Origin: Beijerinckiaceae bacterium
Lineage (GTDB): Bacteria > Pseudomonadota > Alphaproteobacteria > Rhizobiales > Beijerinckiaceae
Direction of reading: 5' to 3'
Assembly (NCBI GenBank): GCA_027531565.1
Contig: JAPZSB010000007.1
Coordinates: 558,001-622,000, forward strand
Length of the DNA: 64,000 bases
The position numbers were made by a program, and so were the translations under genes. Below are positions 36,594 through 45,515 of this stretch, in pieces. Each line of letters opens with the position of its first letter. Position 1 is the first letter of the stretch. The notes beneath the pieces are model-generated. The model made no database searches. It saw only the letters and a program-made list of their open reading frames with translations, and was not told the origin of the DNA.

Positions 36594-37190
36594 ATGAATG
36601 CCCTGCGCTGGATCCGCTACACGGTCTGGGCCGCAATCGCGGTCCTCACCGGTGCGATGTTCTACCTGTTGCTGAGCCCGGAGCGGGAGACCGGCAGCGG
36701 CGTCGCCGCGATCGGCGGCCCGTTCGAGCTGGCCGCCCATGATGGCAGTCGCGTCAGCGCCGCCAGCCTCGCCGGCAAGCCCTATGCGCTGTTCTTCGGC
36801 TTCACGCATTGCCCCGATGTCTGCCCGACCTCGATGATGGAGATCACCAACGATCTCGTCGCGCTCGGCAATGCCGCAAAGGATTTCCGGGTCTTTTTCG
36901 TCACTGTCGACCCTGCCCGCGACACGGCGACGCTGCTGAAGGAGTATGTCGGATCCTTCGACCCGCGCATCATCGGGCTGGTGCCGAAGGACGAGGCCGA
37001 ACTCGCCGCCATGGCGCGGATGTTCCGTGCCGTCTATCGCAAGGTCGACACGCCGAGCGGCTACACGATGGACCATACCGCCTCGATCTATCTCATGGAC
37101 GGCAAGGGCCAGTTCTTCGGTACCCTCGACTCGAAGGAGACGCCGGCCGTCCGGCAGGCCAAGCTGAAGCGGCTGCTCGCCCGCAGCTGA
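36594..37190 (+). CDS. SCO1/SenC family copper chaperone
   Basis: Membrane-anchored thioredoxin-fold protein of 198 residues that helps load the CuA site of cytochrome c oxidase. One N-terminal helix (VWAAIAVLTGAMFYLLL) is followed by the SCO domain with CPDVC (Cys73, Cys77) and the later metal-ligand histidine in YTMDHTASIYL. Strong GAGGAG ribosome site. Its stop abuts the convergent isomerase gene with no gap. Confidence 0.92.
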   Translation: MNALRWIRYTVWAAIAVLTGAMFYLLLSPERETGSGVAAIGGPFELAAHDGSRVSAASLAGKPYALFFGFTHCPDVCPTSMMEITNDLVALGNAAKDFRVFFVTVDPARDTATLLKEYVGSFDPRIIGLVPKDEAELAAMARMFRAVYRKVDTPSGYTMDHTASIYLMDGKGQFFGTLDSKETPAVRQAKLKRLLARS

Positions 37191-37817
37191 TCAGGCGTCG
37201 CCCTCCGGCGAGTAGGGCGGTCGGCCGCTGGCGAGCGCCGCATCCAGCAGGTCCAGCCGGTCCTGCCCCCAGAAGATCTCGCCGTCGAGCACATAGCTGG
37301 GCGCGCCGAAGACATTGGTGGCCAGCGCCCAGTCGCGGTTGGCCTCGTATTCGGCCCGGATCGCAGTCGAGCGCGCGAGATCGAGCAGATCGGCCGGCAG
37401 GCCGGTTTCGGCGAGCAGGCGGATCAGGGTGTTGTCATCGGCGAGGTTCTGCTGTTCGACCCAGATCGCGCGATGCGCGGCGCGGAGATAGGCTTCCGGC
37501 GAAAACCCACGCGCGACGGCTGCGAGGGTTATGCAATCCGCCAAAGTCGCATCGAACGGCACGCCGGCCGGTTTCAGGACCAGCGGAAGGCCGCGGATCG
37601 CCCGCCAGCGCTGCAATTCGACAAGGCGGTAGGCCTGCCGTGCGGGATGCCGCTTCGCCAGCGGCAGGCCGCCGGTTTCACTGAAGACGTTGAGCAGCAG
37701 GACCGGACGGTAGCGGATGGCGGCGCCATGGCGGGCTGCGATCGCGTGAAGCCGATCGAAGCCGAAATAGGCCCATGGGCTCATGAGCGTGAACAGATAG
37801 TCGATCGTGCGGGGCAT
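37191..37817 (-). CDS. 2-hydroxychromene-2-carboxylate isomerase-like DsbA-fold protein
   Basis: Cytosolic kappa-class GST/DsbA-fold enzyme of 208 residues. The active-site serine lies in LMSPWAYFGFDRL. GAPSYVLDGEIFWGQDRLDLL is the cis-proline and C-terminal family signature. Relatives isomerise a ring-fission product of naphthalene catabolism, but orphan homologues far from aromatic pathways are common, and none of that pathway is here. Start chosen at the ATG with GGAG upstream. A 24-base longer form is possible. Confidence 0.82.
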   Translation of the reverse strand: MPRTIDYLFTLMSPWAYFGFDRLHAIAARHGAAIRYRPVLLLNVFSETGGLPLAKRHPARQAYRLVELQRWRAIRGLPLVLKPAGVPFDATLADCITLAAVARGFSPEAYLRAAHRAIWVEQQNLADDNTLIRLLAETGLPADLLDLARSTAIRAEYEANRDWALATNVFGAPSYVLDGEIFWGQDRLDLLDAALASGRPPYSPEGDA

Positions 37818-37864
37818 GCCATTCTCCGGTCGGGAAGGCATAGAAGGCCGGATCGGCCGTCAGG

Positions 37865-38410
37865 TCAACGCCGCTTCAGCCCGTCTTCCACGGTGAGGAA
37901 GGCCTCGATTTCCGGCGCGAAGGCGGGCGAGTCGCCCTCATAGCCGACAAGCCGGACAAGCCGCTCCGCCGGCACGAACTGCCGCTCGCGGCGCGCGTAG
38001 AGACCGCCGCGCACAAGGGCCAGCGCCGCGGTGACAGGCGCGCCGTCCGGACCGGCGATGATGAAGCGATGCTCCATGACGAAGGTCGTCGCGCGCCAGC
38101 AGACAATGCGCGATTCCAGCGTGAAGCGCTGGAATGGCCTGAGTTCGCGGCGATAGCGGATGGCACTGCCGGACAGCATCGGCAGCAGCCCCTCCTTCAG
38201 CACGGCCCGCCACAGGCCGGTCTGGAGCAGCAGGTCGGTCCGCCCGAGATCCGCAATGGTCAGGTAGCGGCCGTTATTCATGTGGAGATTGGTGTCGAGA
38301 TCGCTCGGCCAGACGCGGAAGGTCAGGCGGGAAACGCCGAAGGGCGGCTCGATCCGTGCACGGAAGGCTGCCGTGAGGAAGAGCCAGAGCACCCGGAACC
38401 AGAGATTCAT
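37865..38410 (-). CDS. THEM6-like acyl-CoA thioesterase (hotdog fold)
   Basis: Predicted 181-residue hotdog-fold thioesterase. An N-terminal hydrophobic stretch (LWFRVLWLFLTAAF) suggests membrane association. The core has SDLDTNLHMNNGRYLTIADLGRTDLL, where Asp and the HMNNGRYL helix form the usual 4HBT active region. It lies downstream of the beta-oxidation operon, separated by a strong hairpin, so it is likely a separate transcript with a related acyl-CoA role. Confidence 0.82.
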   Translation of the reverse strand: MNLWFRVLWLFLTAAFRARIEPPFGVSRLTFRVWPSDLDTNLHMNNGRYLTIADLGRTDLLLQTGLWRAVLKEGLLPMLSGSAIRYRRELRPFQRFTLESRIVCWRATTFVMEHRFIIAGPDGAPVTAALALVRGGLYARRERQFVPAERLVRLVGYEGDSPAFAPEIEAFLTVEDGLKRR

Positions 38411-38511
38411 GTCAACCGCCTGCTGCGCGCGCGAGGCCCGGTCCCGGCCGGCCCGTCATGAAAGGAGGAAACAACCCGGCCGGGAAGCGATCCCTTGGCC
38501 AGGAACGGGAA

Positions 38512-38533
38512 GGGCCCGGCTTGCGCCGGGCCC
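38512..38533 (-). terminator. Hairpin downstream of fadB/J
   Basis: GGGCCCGGC / GCCGGGCCC form a perfect 9-bp stem with a TTGC loop, starting seven bases beyond the leftward fadB/J stop. In that direction it is followed by TTCCCGTTCC, a modest pyrimidine run. Likely the terminator of the beta-oxidation operon. Confidence 0.6.
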
Positions 38534-38539
38534 GGAATG

Positions 38540-40744
38540 TCACGCCGCCGCCTTGTGCGGGTTGAACCGTCCGTAGAAGGTCTCGCCCTTCCGGGCCATG
38601 GCGCGGAGCAGCTTGTTCGGCTTGAACCGTTCGCCATGCTTCGCGGCCAGCTTCTCGCAAAGCGCGACGAAGGCCTTGGTGCCCATGCGGTCGATATAGG
38701 AGAGCGGACCGCCGGTATAGGGCGCGAAACCAAAGCCGAGGATCGCGCCGACATCGGCTTCCCGGACATCGGTGATGACCTTCTCCTCGACCGTCCGGGC
38801 CGCCTCGAGAGCCTGCACAACAAGCAGGCGGTCGACGATTTCCTGGCGGTCGATGCCATCGGCAACAAGCCTGGTTTTCTGCAGGTCGGCGAGGCCCGGC
38901 CAGAGCTTCTTGCCCGTCGGGGCATAATCGTAGAAGCCCTTGCCGTTCTTGCGTCCGAAGCGTTCGAGATCCACCACCATGGTCTTGAGCAACGCTTCCT
39001 GCTTCGCATCCACCGCGGCGGCGCCGAGATCCTTTTTCGTCGCCTGCAGGATCTTCCAGCCGAGATCGAGGGCAACCTCGTCATTCAGCGAGAGCGGGCC
39101 GACCGGCATGCCGGCCTTCCTGGCCATGTTCTCGATCATGGCCGGGGGCACGCCCTCGGCCAGCATGAGATGGCCTTCCCGGATGTAGTTGAGCACGCAG
39201 CGATTGGCGAAGAAGCCGCGGCAATCATTGACGACGATCGGCGTCTTCTTGATCGCCCGGACGAAGTCGAGCGCCGTGGCGAGAGCGCGGTCACCCGTGC
39301 GCTTGCCGAGGATGATCTCGACCAGAAGCATCTTCTCGACCGGCGAGAAGAAATGGATGCCGACGAACTGGCTCGGCCGGTCGAAGTTCTCGGCCAGCGA
39401 GGAGATCGGCAGGGTCGAGGTATTCGAGGCGAAGATGGTGCGGCGGCCGATGACCGACTGCACCTTCTTGATCACCTCGGCCTTCACCGCGCGATCCTCG
39501 AAGACGGCCTCGACGACAAGGTCGCAGCCCTTCAGCGCGTTGAAATCCGAGGTGGCATTGATGCGGGCCAGCAGGGCATCGCGGTCTGCGCTCTTGGCGC
39601 GGCCCTTCATGACCTGATCCGACATCAGCTTGTGCGAATAGGCCTTGCCCTTGTCGGCGGCTTCCTGATCGCGGTCGACCAGCACCACATTGAGCCCGGC
39701 CAAGGCCGAGACATAGGCAATGCCGGCGCCCATGAAGCCCGCACCGACAATGCCGACGCGCTTGATCTTGAGCGGCGGAACCTTGGCCGGACGGCGCGCG
39801 CCCTTTTCGAGTTCACCCTTCGAGATGAAAAGCGAGCGGATCATCGCCGCGGCTTCCGGCGTCTGCAGGATATGCGCGAAGTAGCGGCTCTCGATGCGCA
39901 GGCCGAGATCCATGGGAACCTGCAGGCCCTCATAGACCGCCTGCAGGATCGCCTTGGCAGCGGGGTAATTGTCCTGCGTCTCGCGGCGGTAGATCGCATT
40001 GGCCGGCGGCCAGATCATCATGCCGGCCGGCGAATGGACCTTGTTCGACGGGTTCTTGAAGCCCTCGACATCCCAGGGGGCCTTGGCCGAACCGCCAGCC
40101 TTGATCCATTCCTTCGCGGTCTCGACCAGCTTTTCCCGCGGGACCACGGCATGGACGAGATTCATCGCCTTGGCCTGCGCCGGCTTGATCTGGTCGCCCT
40201 TGAACAGCATCTGCAGGGCATCGCCGGTCTGCATCAGGCGGGCAACACGCTGCGTGCCGCCAGCGCCGGGGAACAGCCCGACCTTGATCTCGGGGAGGCC
40301 GACCCGCGTCTTGTCGCTGTCGGACAGGACCCGGTAATGGCAGGACAGGGCAAGTTCGAACGCACCGCCGAGACAGGTACCGTTGACAGCTGCCGCGAAA
40401 GGCTTGCCGCAGGTTTCCAGCTTGCGATAGAGGCGCGACAGCCGCGACGAGGCCTCGAAGAAGAAGGCCATGGCTTCTTCTTCGCCCTTGGTCTTGGCCA
40501 GCCGGCGGAACTCGCCGCCAAGGCCCTGCAGCATGGTCAGGTCAGCGCCGCCGGAAAAGGCCTCCTTGCCGGAGACGATGACACAGCCCTTGATGGCCTC
40601 CGCGCCGGCAACATGGTCAACCACCTGGCCAAGCTCCGCCATCACCGCTTCGGTGATCACGTTCATGGAGCGGCCGGGCATGTCCCAGGTCAGGAGGGCG
40701 ATGCCGTCGGAATCGGTTTCGAAACGAAAGTTCTCGAGTTTCAT
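38540..40744 (-). CDS. fadJ: Enoyl-CoA hydratase/3-hydroxyacyl-CoA dehydrogenase (FadB/FadJ type)
   Basis: Bifunctional beta-oxidation enzyme of 734 residues. The N-terminal crotonase domain (about 1-290) has GTCLGGAFELALSCHYRV and FPGAGGTQRVARL. The NAD-binding domain starts at VGIVGAGFMGAGIAYVSALAG near 332. The dehydrogenase part has SNTSTLPISSLAENFDRPSQFVGIHFFSP, followed by a C-terminal domain. It hydrates enoyl-CoA and oxidises 3-hydroxyacyl-CoA to 3-ketoacyl-CoA. Third gene of an operon after the acyl-CoA dehydrogenase and thiolase, 22 bases after the latter. FadB versus FadJ is a naming choice. Confidence 0.92.
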   Translation of the reverse strand: MKLENFRFETDSDGIALLTWDMPGRSMNVITEAVMAELGQVVDHVAGAEAIKGCVIVSGKEAFSGGADLTMLQGLGGEFRRLAKTKGEEEAMAFFFEASSRLSRLYRKLETCGKPFAAAVNGTCLGGAFELALSCHYRVLSDSDKTRVGLPEIKVGLFPGAGGTQRVARLMQTGDALQMLFKGDQIKPAQAKAMNLVHAVVPREKLVETAKEWIKAGGSAKAPWDVEGFKNPSNKVHSPAGMMIWPPANAIYRRETQDNYPAAKAILQAVYEGLQVPMDLGLRIESRYFAHILQTPEAAAMIRSLFISKGELEKGARRPAKVPPLKIKRVGIVGAGFMGAGIAYVSALAGLNVVLVDRDQEAADKGKAYSHKLMSDQVMKGRAKSADRDALLARINATSDFNALKGCDLVVEAVFEDRAVKAEVIKKVQSVIGRRTIFASNTSTLPISSLAENFDRPSQFVGIHFFSPVEKMLLVEIILGKRTGDRALATALDFVRAIKKTPIVVNDCRGFFANRCVLNYIREGHLMLAEGVPPAMIENMARKAGMPVGPLSLNDEVALDLGWKILQATKKDLGAAAVDAKQEALLKTMVVDLERFGRKNGKGFYDYAPTGKKLWPGLADLQKTRLVADGIDRQEIVDRLLVVQALEAARTVEEKVITDVREADVGAILGFGFAPYTGGPLSYIDRMGTKAFVALCEKLAAKHGERFKPNKLLRAMARKGETFYGRFNPHKAAA

Positions 40745-40766
40745 AGGGGTGATCCTTCCGTATCGA

Positions 40767-41975
40767 TCAGACGCGTTCGACGATCATCGCCGTGCCCATG
40801 CCATGGGCGACGCAGAGGGTGACAAGGCCGGTCGAGAGGTCGCGGCGCTCGAGTTCGTCGATCACCGTGCCGAGGATCATTGCCCCGGTCGCACCGAGCG
40901 GATGGCCCATGGCAATGGCGCCGCCGTTGACATTGACCTTGGCGGGATCGAGGTCGAAGGCCTGGAGATAGCGCAGGACGACGGCCGAGAAGGCCTCGTT
41001 GATCTCGATCAGGTCGATATCCTTGATCGACATGCCGGTGCGGGCGAGGAGCTTCTCGGTCACGTCGACCGGGCCTGTGAGCACGAGGGCGAGGTCGGAG
41101 CCGAGGCTGGCAAAACCGCGGATGCGGGCGCGCGGCTTCAGGCCCGCCTTGCGGCCAGCGGCCTTGTTGCCGACGAGCACGGCGGCAGCGCCATCCACGA
41201 TGCCGGAGGAGTTGCCGGCATGATGGACGTGGTTGATCGTCTCGACTTCCGGATGGCCCTGGATCGCAACGGCATTGAAGCCGCCCTGCTCGCCCATCAT
41301 GGCGAAGGAAGCCTTGAGGCCGCCGAGGGTCTGCATGTCGGTGTTCGGGCGGATCGTCTCGTCCTTGCCGAGGATGGTCAGGCCGTTGACGTCGCGGACC
41401 GGCACGACCGATTTCGCGAAGCGGCCCTCTTCCCAGGCCTTGGCGGCGCGCCTGTGGCTCTCGACGGCGAAAGCGTCGACATCGTCACGCGTGAAGCCGT
41501 ATTTCGTGGCGATCAGATCCGCCGCCACGCCCTGCGGCGAGAAATAGGACGGGATGGCCACGCTGGGGTCGACCGCCGGCAGCATGCCCGAGGCGCCCAT
41601 GCCGACGCGGCTCATGGATTCGACGCCGCCGCCGATCACGATGTCCTTCTGGCCGGCCATGACCTGCGCCGCGCCGAAGGCGACCGCATCCAGGCCCGAG
41701 GCGCAGAAGCGGTTGATCTGGATGCCGGGCACGCTCTCGCCGAAACCGGCCGCGATGGCCGCCGAACGGGCGATATCGCCCGAGGCCTCGCCGACCGGAT
41801 CGACGCAGCCGAGGACCACGTCATCGACAAGCTTGGGATCGAGGCCGTTACGCTTCTGGACGGCGCGCAGCGTCGTCTCGGCGAGGCGAACCGCCGTGAC
41901 CTCGTGGAGCGAGCCATCGGCCTTGCCCTTGCCGCGCGGGGTCCGCACATGATCATAGATGAAAGCTTCGGCCAT
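40767..41975 (-). CDS. fadA: Acetyl-CoA C-acyltransferase (thiolase)
   Basis: Cleaves 3-ketoacyl-CoA with CoA, ending the beta-oxidation cycle. The 402 residues are normal. The nucleophile Cys91 lies in [14 protein letters not shown], with the [13 protein letters not shown] loop, [18 protein letters not shown] carrying the active-site histidine, and the C-terminal [15 protein letters not shown] cysteine motif. It follows the acyl-CoA dehydrogenase by 78 bases and precedes fadJ by 22. Confidence 0.93.
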   Translation of the reverse strand: MAEAFIYDHVRTPRGKGKADGSLHEVTAVRLAETTLRAVQKRNGLDPKLVDDVVLGCVDPVGEASGDIARSAAIAAGFGESVPGIQINRFCASGLDAVAFGAAQVMAGQKDIVIGGGVESMSRVGMGASGMLPAVDPSVAIPSYFSPQGVAADLIATKYGFTRDDVDAFAVESHRRAAKAWEEGRFAKSVVPVRDVNGLTILGKDETIRPNTDMQTLGGLKASFAMMGEQGGFNAVAIQGHPEVETINHVHHAGNSSGIVDGAAAVLVGNKAAGRKAGLKPRARIRGFASLGSDLALVLTGPVDVTEKLLARTGMSIKDIDLIEINEAFSAVVLRYLQAFDLDPAKVNVNGGAIAMGHPLGATGAMILGTVIDELERRDLSTGLVTLCVAHGMGTAMIVERV

Positions 41976-42053
41976 CCTGGGCCTCCCTTGGGGTGAGTTC
42001 GGTTTTGGGCGGACGGCCCTTCCGGGGAAGGACCGCGCCGGATGTCGGTCCGA

Positions 42054-43850
42054 TCAGAAGCGATCGGCCGGGAGAGACATGATCGCATCGGCGCCCGAGG
42101 TGATGCGGGCGAGCTGCGCGCCGGTTTCCGGCAGCATCCGCTCGGCATAGAAGCGGGCGAGGACCAGCTTGGTTTCCATCCGTTCGGTCGAGCCGTTCGC
42201 GCCTTCGGCGAGCTTCGCCTGCGCGGCCTTGACCTGCAGCGCCCACATGTAGCCGAGGGCGACGAGGCCGAAGAGATGCATGTAGTCGGTCGAGCCGGCC
42301 CCGGCATTGTCCGGCTTGGCCATGGCATTCTGCATGAACCACATCGTGGCCTGCTGGAGATGGCCGAGGCTCTTGCCGAGCGCGACGAGCAGCGGCTTCA
42401 TGCTCTCGTCGGCCTCGTTGGCCTTGATGAAGCCCTGCACCTCGTTGAAGAAGGCCATGACGGCACGGCCGCCATCGCGCGGGAGTTTGCGGCCGACAAG
42501 GTCGAGCGCCTGGATGCCGTTGGCGCCCTCATAGATCATGGCGATGCGGGCATCGCGCACGAACTGGCTCATGCCCCATTCCTCGACATAGCCGTGGCCG
42601 CCGAACATCTGCTGCGCCTTGACCGCATTGTCGAAGCCAACATCCGTCAGCACGCCCTTGAGCACCGGCGTCATCAGGCCGAGATGGTCATCGGCTTCCT
42701 GCCGGGCCTTCGCATCCTCGGAGCGATGGGCGACATCGCTCTTCAGCGCCGTCCAGAGCACGAAGGCGCGGGCCGCTTCGTTGAATGCGCGGATCGAGAG
42801 CAGGGTGCGGCGCACATCGGGGTGGACGATGATCGGATCGGCGGCCTTGGCCGGCTCCTTCACGCCAGTGAGGGCGCGGCCCTGCAGGCGATCCTTCGCA
42901 TAGGCGACGGCGTTCTGATAGGCGACTTCCGACTGGGCGAGACCCTGGATGGCCACGCCGAGACGGGCTTCATTCATCATCACGAACATCGCATTGAGGC
43001 CGCGATGCTCGGTGCCGACGAGCCAGCCGACCGCGCCGTCATAGTTCATGACGCAGGTTGCGTTGCCGTGGATGCCCATCTTGTGCTCGATCGAGCCGCA
43101 GGAAACCGGGTTCCGGGCACCGAGGCTGCCATCCGGCTGCGGCATGAATTTCGGCACGACGAAGAGCGAGATGCCCTTCACACCCTCCGGCGCGCCCTCG
43201 ATCCGGGCCAGCACGAGATGGATGATGTTCTCCGCAAGGTCATGCTCGCCGGCGGAGATGAAGATCTTGGTGCCCGAAATCTTGTAGGTGCCGTCACCCT
43301 GCGGAACAGCCTTGGTCTTGATCAGGCCGAGATCCGTGCCGCAATGCGGCTCGGTGAGGTTCATCGTGCCTGACCAGCTGCCGTCGATCATCTTCGGCAG
43401 GTAGGTGCGCTTGATTTCCGGCGAGGCATGCTCGTTGAGCGCCGCGATCGCGCCCATCGTGAGGCCAGGATACATCGAGAAGGCCATGTTCGCGGAGGAC
43501 GCAAACTCGTTCATGATCGCCCCGACGGTGTAGGGCAGGCCCTGCCCGCCATATTCCGGATCCGCCGAGAGGCCCACCCAGCCGCCGCCGGTATAGGCGT
43601 CATAGGCCTCCTTGAAGCCCTTCGGCGTGGTGACGCGGCCATCTTCGTGCCGCGTGCAGCCTTCGAGATCGCCGGAGCGATTCACAGGGGCGAGCACCTC
43701 CTCGCAAAGCTTGGCGCCTTCCGAGAGAATTGCCTCGAGCATATCCGGCGACAGGTCCGAGAAGCCGGGCAGGTTGCCGTATTTCTCGATGCCGAACACA
43801 TCATGGAGCAGGAAGGTCACGTCTTCTGTGGGCGCGCGATAGCTGGGCAT
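42054..43850 (-). CDS. Acyl-CoA dehydrogenase with C-terminal extension (FadE-like)
   Basis: FAD enzyme of 598 residues catalysing the first beta-oxidation step. The long form carries the extra C-terminal acyl-CoA dehydrogenase domain and an N-terminal ETF-contact extension (MPSYRAPTEDVTFLLHDVFG). Core motifs are MNLTEPHCGTDLGLIKTKA, GTKIFISAGEHDL and MFGGHGYVEEWGMSQFVRDARIAMIYEGANGIQALDLVGRKL, whose Glu in YEG is the expected catalytic base. Start is the ATG after GGAGGAA. First gene of the leftward operon. Confidence 0.93.
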   Translation of the reverse strand: MPSYRAPTEDVTFLLHDVFGIEKYGNLPGFSDLSPDMLEAILSEGAKLCEEVLAPVNRSGDLEGCTRHEDGRVTTPKGFKEAYDAYTGGGWVGLSADPEYGGQGLPYTVGAIMNEFASSANMAFSMYPGLTMGAIAALNEHASPEIKRTYLPKMIDGSWSGTMNLTEPHCGTDLGLIKTKAVPQGDGTYKISGTKIFISAGEHDLAENIIHLVLARIEGAPEGVKGISLFVVPKFMPQPDGSLGARNPVSCGSIEHKMGIHGNATCVMNYDGAVGWLVGTEHRGLNAMFVMMNEARLGVAIQGLAQSEVAYQNAVAYAKDRLQGRALTGVKEPAKAADPIIVHPDVRRTLLSIRAFNEAARAFVLWTALKSDVAHRSEDAKARQEADDHLGLMTPVLKGVLTDVGFDNAVKAQQMFGGHGYVEEWGMSQFVRDARIAMIYEGANGIQALDLVGRKLPRDGGRAVMAFFNEVQGFIKANEADESMKPLLVALGKSLGHLQQATMWFMQNAMAKPDNAGAGSTDYMHLFGLVALGYMWALQVKAAQAKLAEGANGSTERMETKLVLARFYAERMLPETGAQLARITSGADAIMSLPADRF

Positions 43851-43886
43851 GGGTTCCTCCGGCACGGGATCACGTCCGTGCATATT

Positions 43887-43900
43887 GTTCACATATAAAC
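43887..43900. promoter_or_regulatory. Candidate operator before the beta-oxidation operon
   Basis: GTTCACATATAAAC is a near-palindrome (10 of 14 positions, purine/pyrimidine symmetric at the rest) 37 bases before the acyl-CoA dehydrogenase ATG, in the only AT-rich part of the gap and overlapping a leftward TTGCCA/TATATG-like promoter. A TetR- or GntR-type fatty-acid regulator is a reasonable guess. Confidence 0.45.
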
Positions 43901-43987
43901 TATCTCGCAGCTTGGCAAGAGCCTTTTCACGCAGCCTCGCGCAAATCTGGTCAAAACCAAGGGAAAAGTGCAAAGGGCAATAAGGAA

Positions 43988-44014
43988 CAGGGGCAATGCG
44001 CTGCATTGCCCCTG
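43988..44014 (-). terminator. Strong hairpin terminator after the flagellin gene
   Basis: CAGGGGCAATGC / GCATTGCCCCTG is a perfect 12-bp stem with a GCT triloop, 26 bases past the leftward flagellin stop. Leftward it is followed by TTCCTTATTG. It should isolate the flagellin gene from the beta-oxidation promoter. Confidence 0.75.
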
Positions 44015-44039
44015 CTTCTTCGCCCCGTTTTGCCGACTT

Positions 44040-44879
44040 TCAGAAAAGGCGCAACACACCCTGCTCGGCCTGCCTGGCCAGCCCCAGGGCCGTTGCGGCC
44101 AGTTGCTGACGGGCTCTGAGCACCATCAGCCTCGCCGCCTCCTCGTCCTCAAGGGGCAGGACCGGCAGGTCGACGCAGGCCCCGGACGTGTCGACCACGC
44201 CCTGCGTGACGTCCTTCCGCGCCCGGACCGCCGACAGGCTCGAACCGAGAGCGGAGGACTGGCTCAGAAGCCGGGCCCGCGCATCGGCAAGCCCCGAGAG
44301 GGCTTCACCGATATCCGCGTCGGATTGCCAGCGATGGCAGGCCGCCTTCACGCCGAGCCCGCCGGCATCGAACCGGACGCCCGTTACGGTCACCGAATGA
44401 GCACTGCCCCTGCCGAACCGCACCGTGAACGAGCCACCCGCGAGGAGGTTGATGCCACGCTGGCCCGAGCCGGCCGCGCGCCGGTCAATCTCCGACCGGA
44501 GGAGATCGAACCGGACTGCGAGTTCGCTCCGGGTCGCATTCATGCCAGCGCCCGTCATCGAGGGCGCCGTGGAGGCTGACCGAAGGGCTTGCCGCGCCAG
44601 AGCCTCGGCGGCATCGATCAGGTTGAGCAAGGCGTCGATGCCCTCACCCGCCGCCTCGATGACCCGGGTGGCCTCGCTGAGGGAATCGAGCAGCAGGAAC
44701 AGATCTCGGGCCTGGCTCGACAGTCCTGAGGGCCGGAAGCCGTCCAGCGGGGCACCGATCGCAGCCTGGTCCTGCAGGTCTTTCACCGGCCTGCGCTGGA
44801 GCGCCGGGCGGGTGGATGGATCGGTCGTGGCAACCGTGAGCGTCCGGCGCATGCCGGCAGAGCGTCCAATATCGGCCAT
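44040..44879 (-). CDS. Short flagellin / flagellin-like protein
   Basis: Protein of 279 residues with both ends of a flagellin. The N-terminal part begins MADIGRSAGMR and keeps the D1-like SSQARDLFLLLDSLSEATRVIEAAGEGI helix. The C-terminal D0 helix ends with ARQQLAATALGLARQAEQGVLRLF, as in alphaproteobacterial flagellins. The central domain is small. Residues 11-45 depart from the usual D0 sequence and include several prolines. It may be a minor flagellin, or a degraded or repurposed paralogue. No other flagellar gene is in the window. Confidence 0.75.
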   Translation of the reverse strand: MADIGRSAGMRRTLTVATTDPSTRPALQRRPVKDLQDQAAIGAPLDGFRPSGLSSQARDLFLLLDSLSEATRVIEAAGEGIDALLNLIDAAEALARQALRSASTAPSMTGAGMNATRSELAVRFDLLRSEIDRRAAGSGQRGINLLAGGSFTVRFGRGSAHSVTVTGVRFDAGGLGVKAACHRWQSDADIGEALSGLADARARLLSQSSALGSSLSAVRARKDVTQGVVDTSGACVDLPVLPLEDEEAARLMVLRARQQLAATALGLARQAEQGVLRLF

Positions 44880-45131
44880 GAAGGCACCTTTCTGGCAATG
44901 AATCGGTCAGGCAATGGCGCCAGCGCAAACCGGAGGCTGTTCCCGGCTATCCCGGCATTTCTACTCTGGGTTGTAAATTCCTAATTAATCGTTGAAATTG
45001 CGCTTGCGCGTTTCTGCACTCTCAGATTGTATAGGTATGGGTGGGATTCGCATTGCTCCGGCGGGCAGATCCACCCGTTTCCGCAGTGCATTTTTGATAA
45101 ATTTCTAGATCATCTAATTTATTGGTGCATC
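44880..45131. other. AT-rich intergenic region upstream of flagellin and the small ORF
   Basis: 252 bases with the lowest GC content in the area (around 44960-45000 and 45090-45131). TTGCGC (45005-45010), 17 bases, then TTGTATAGG gives a plausible rightward promoter. The leftward flagellin promoter must also lie here. No palindrome stands out. Confidence 0.45.
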
Positions 45132-45329
45132 ATGATTAATGAACGCGAGATCGTCAAGAACATCATCGACTTCGGATTTCTTATAAAATCGCAACTTCAC
45201 TCGGAAGATACTGCCATGCTACGCTCCATTCTCTCGATCCTGATCATGGAATGCGAGGATCTGGTCGAGATCTTCGATGAGGGCCGCGAGAGCGTCCGCC
45301 CGGCCCGGAGCGGACGGAGCGAGAACTGA
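45132..45329 (+). CDS. Small hypothetical protein, 65 residues
   Basis: Not recognised. The predicted peptide has a helical, hydrophobic/acidic first half (NIIDFGFLIKSQLHSEDTAML, RSILSILIMECEDLVEIFDEG) and a basic tail. Its first 35 codons are much richer in AT than any neighbour, unlike the third-position GC bias seen elsewhere. Position between a flagellin and a polar-localisation gene hints at an envelope or motility accessory, but that is only context. Confidence 0.45.
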   Translation: MINEREIVKNIIDFGFLIKSQLHSEDTAMLRSILSILIMECEDLVEIFDEGRESVRPARSGRSEN

Positions 45330-45515
45330 GCGCCACTCGCCACGCCTCCATCGATCGCCCCGGCAGAAAAAGACCAGCGGTTAAGACGATGTTTACCATA
45401 ACCCGGAAAAGCTGCGGAGAGCGGAGAAAGCCTGATTCAGCCAGAACGGGTCGGGCTTCCCGCCAAGAACTGAAGGCAGGGCTGCCGCAGGCGGCATCGG
45501 GAAGCGAGTCCGGAA

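Noticed and set aside
37191-37817. Part of a naphthalene degradation pathway
   Set aside because: Only the isolated isomerase-like gene is present. No ring-cleavage or dioxygenase genes are nearby.
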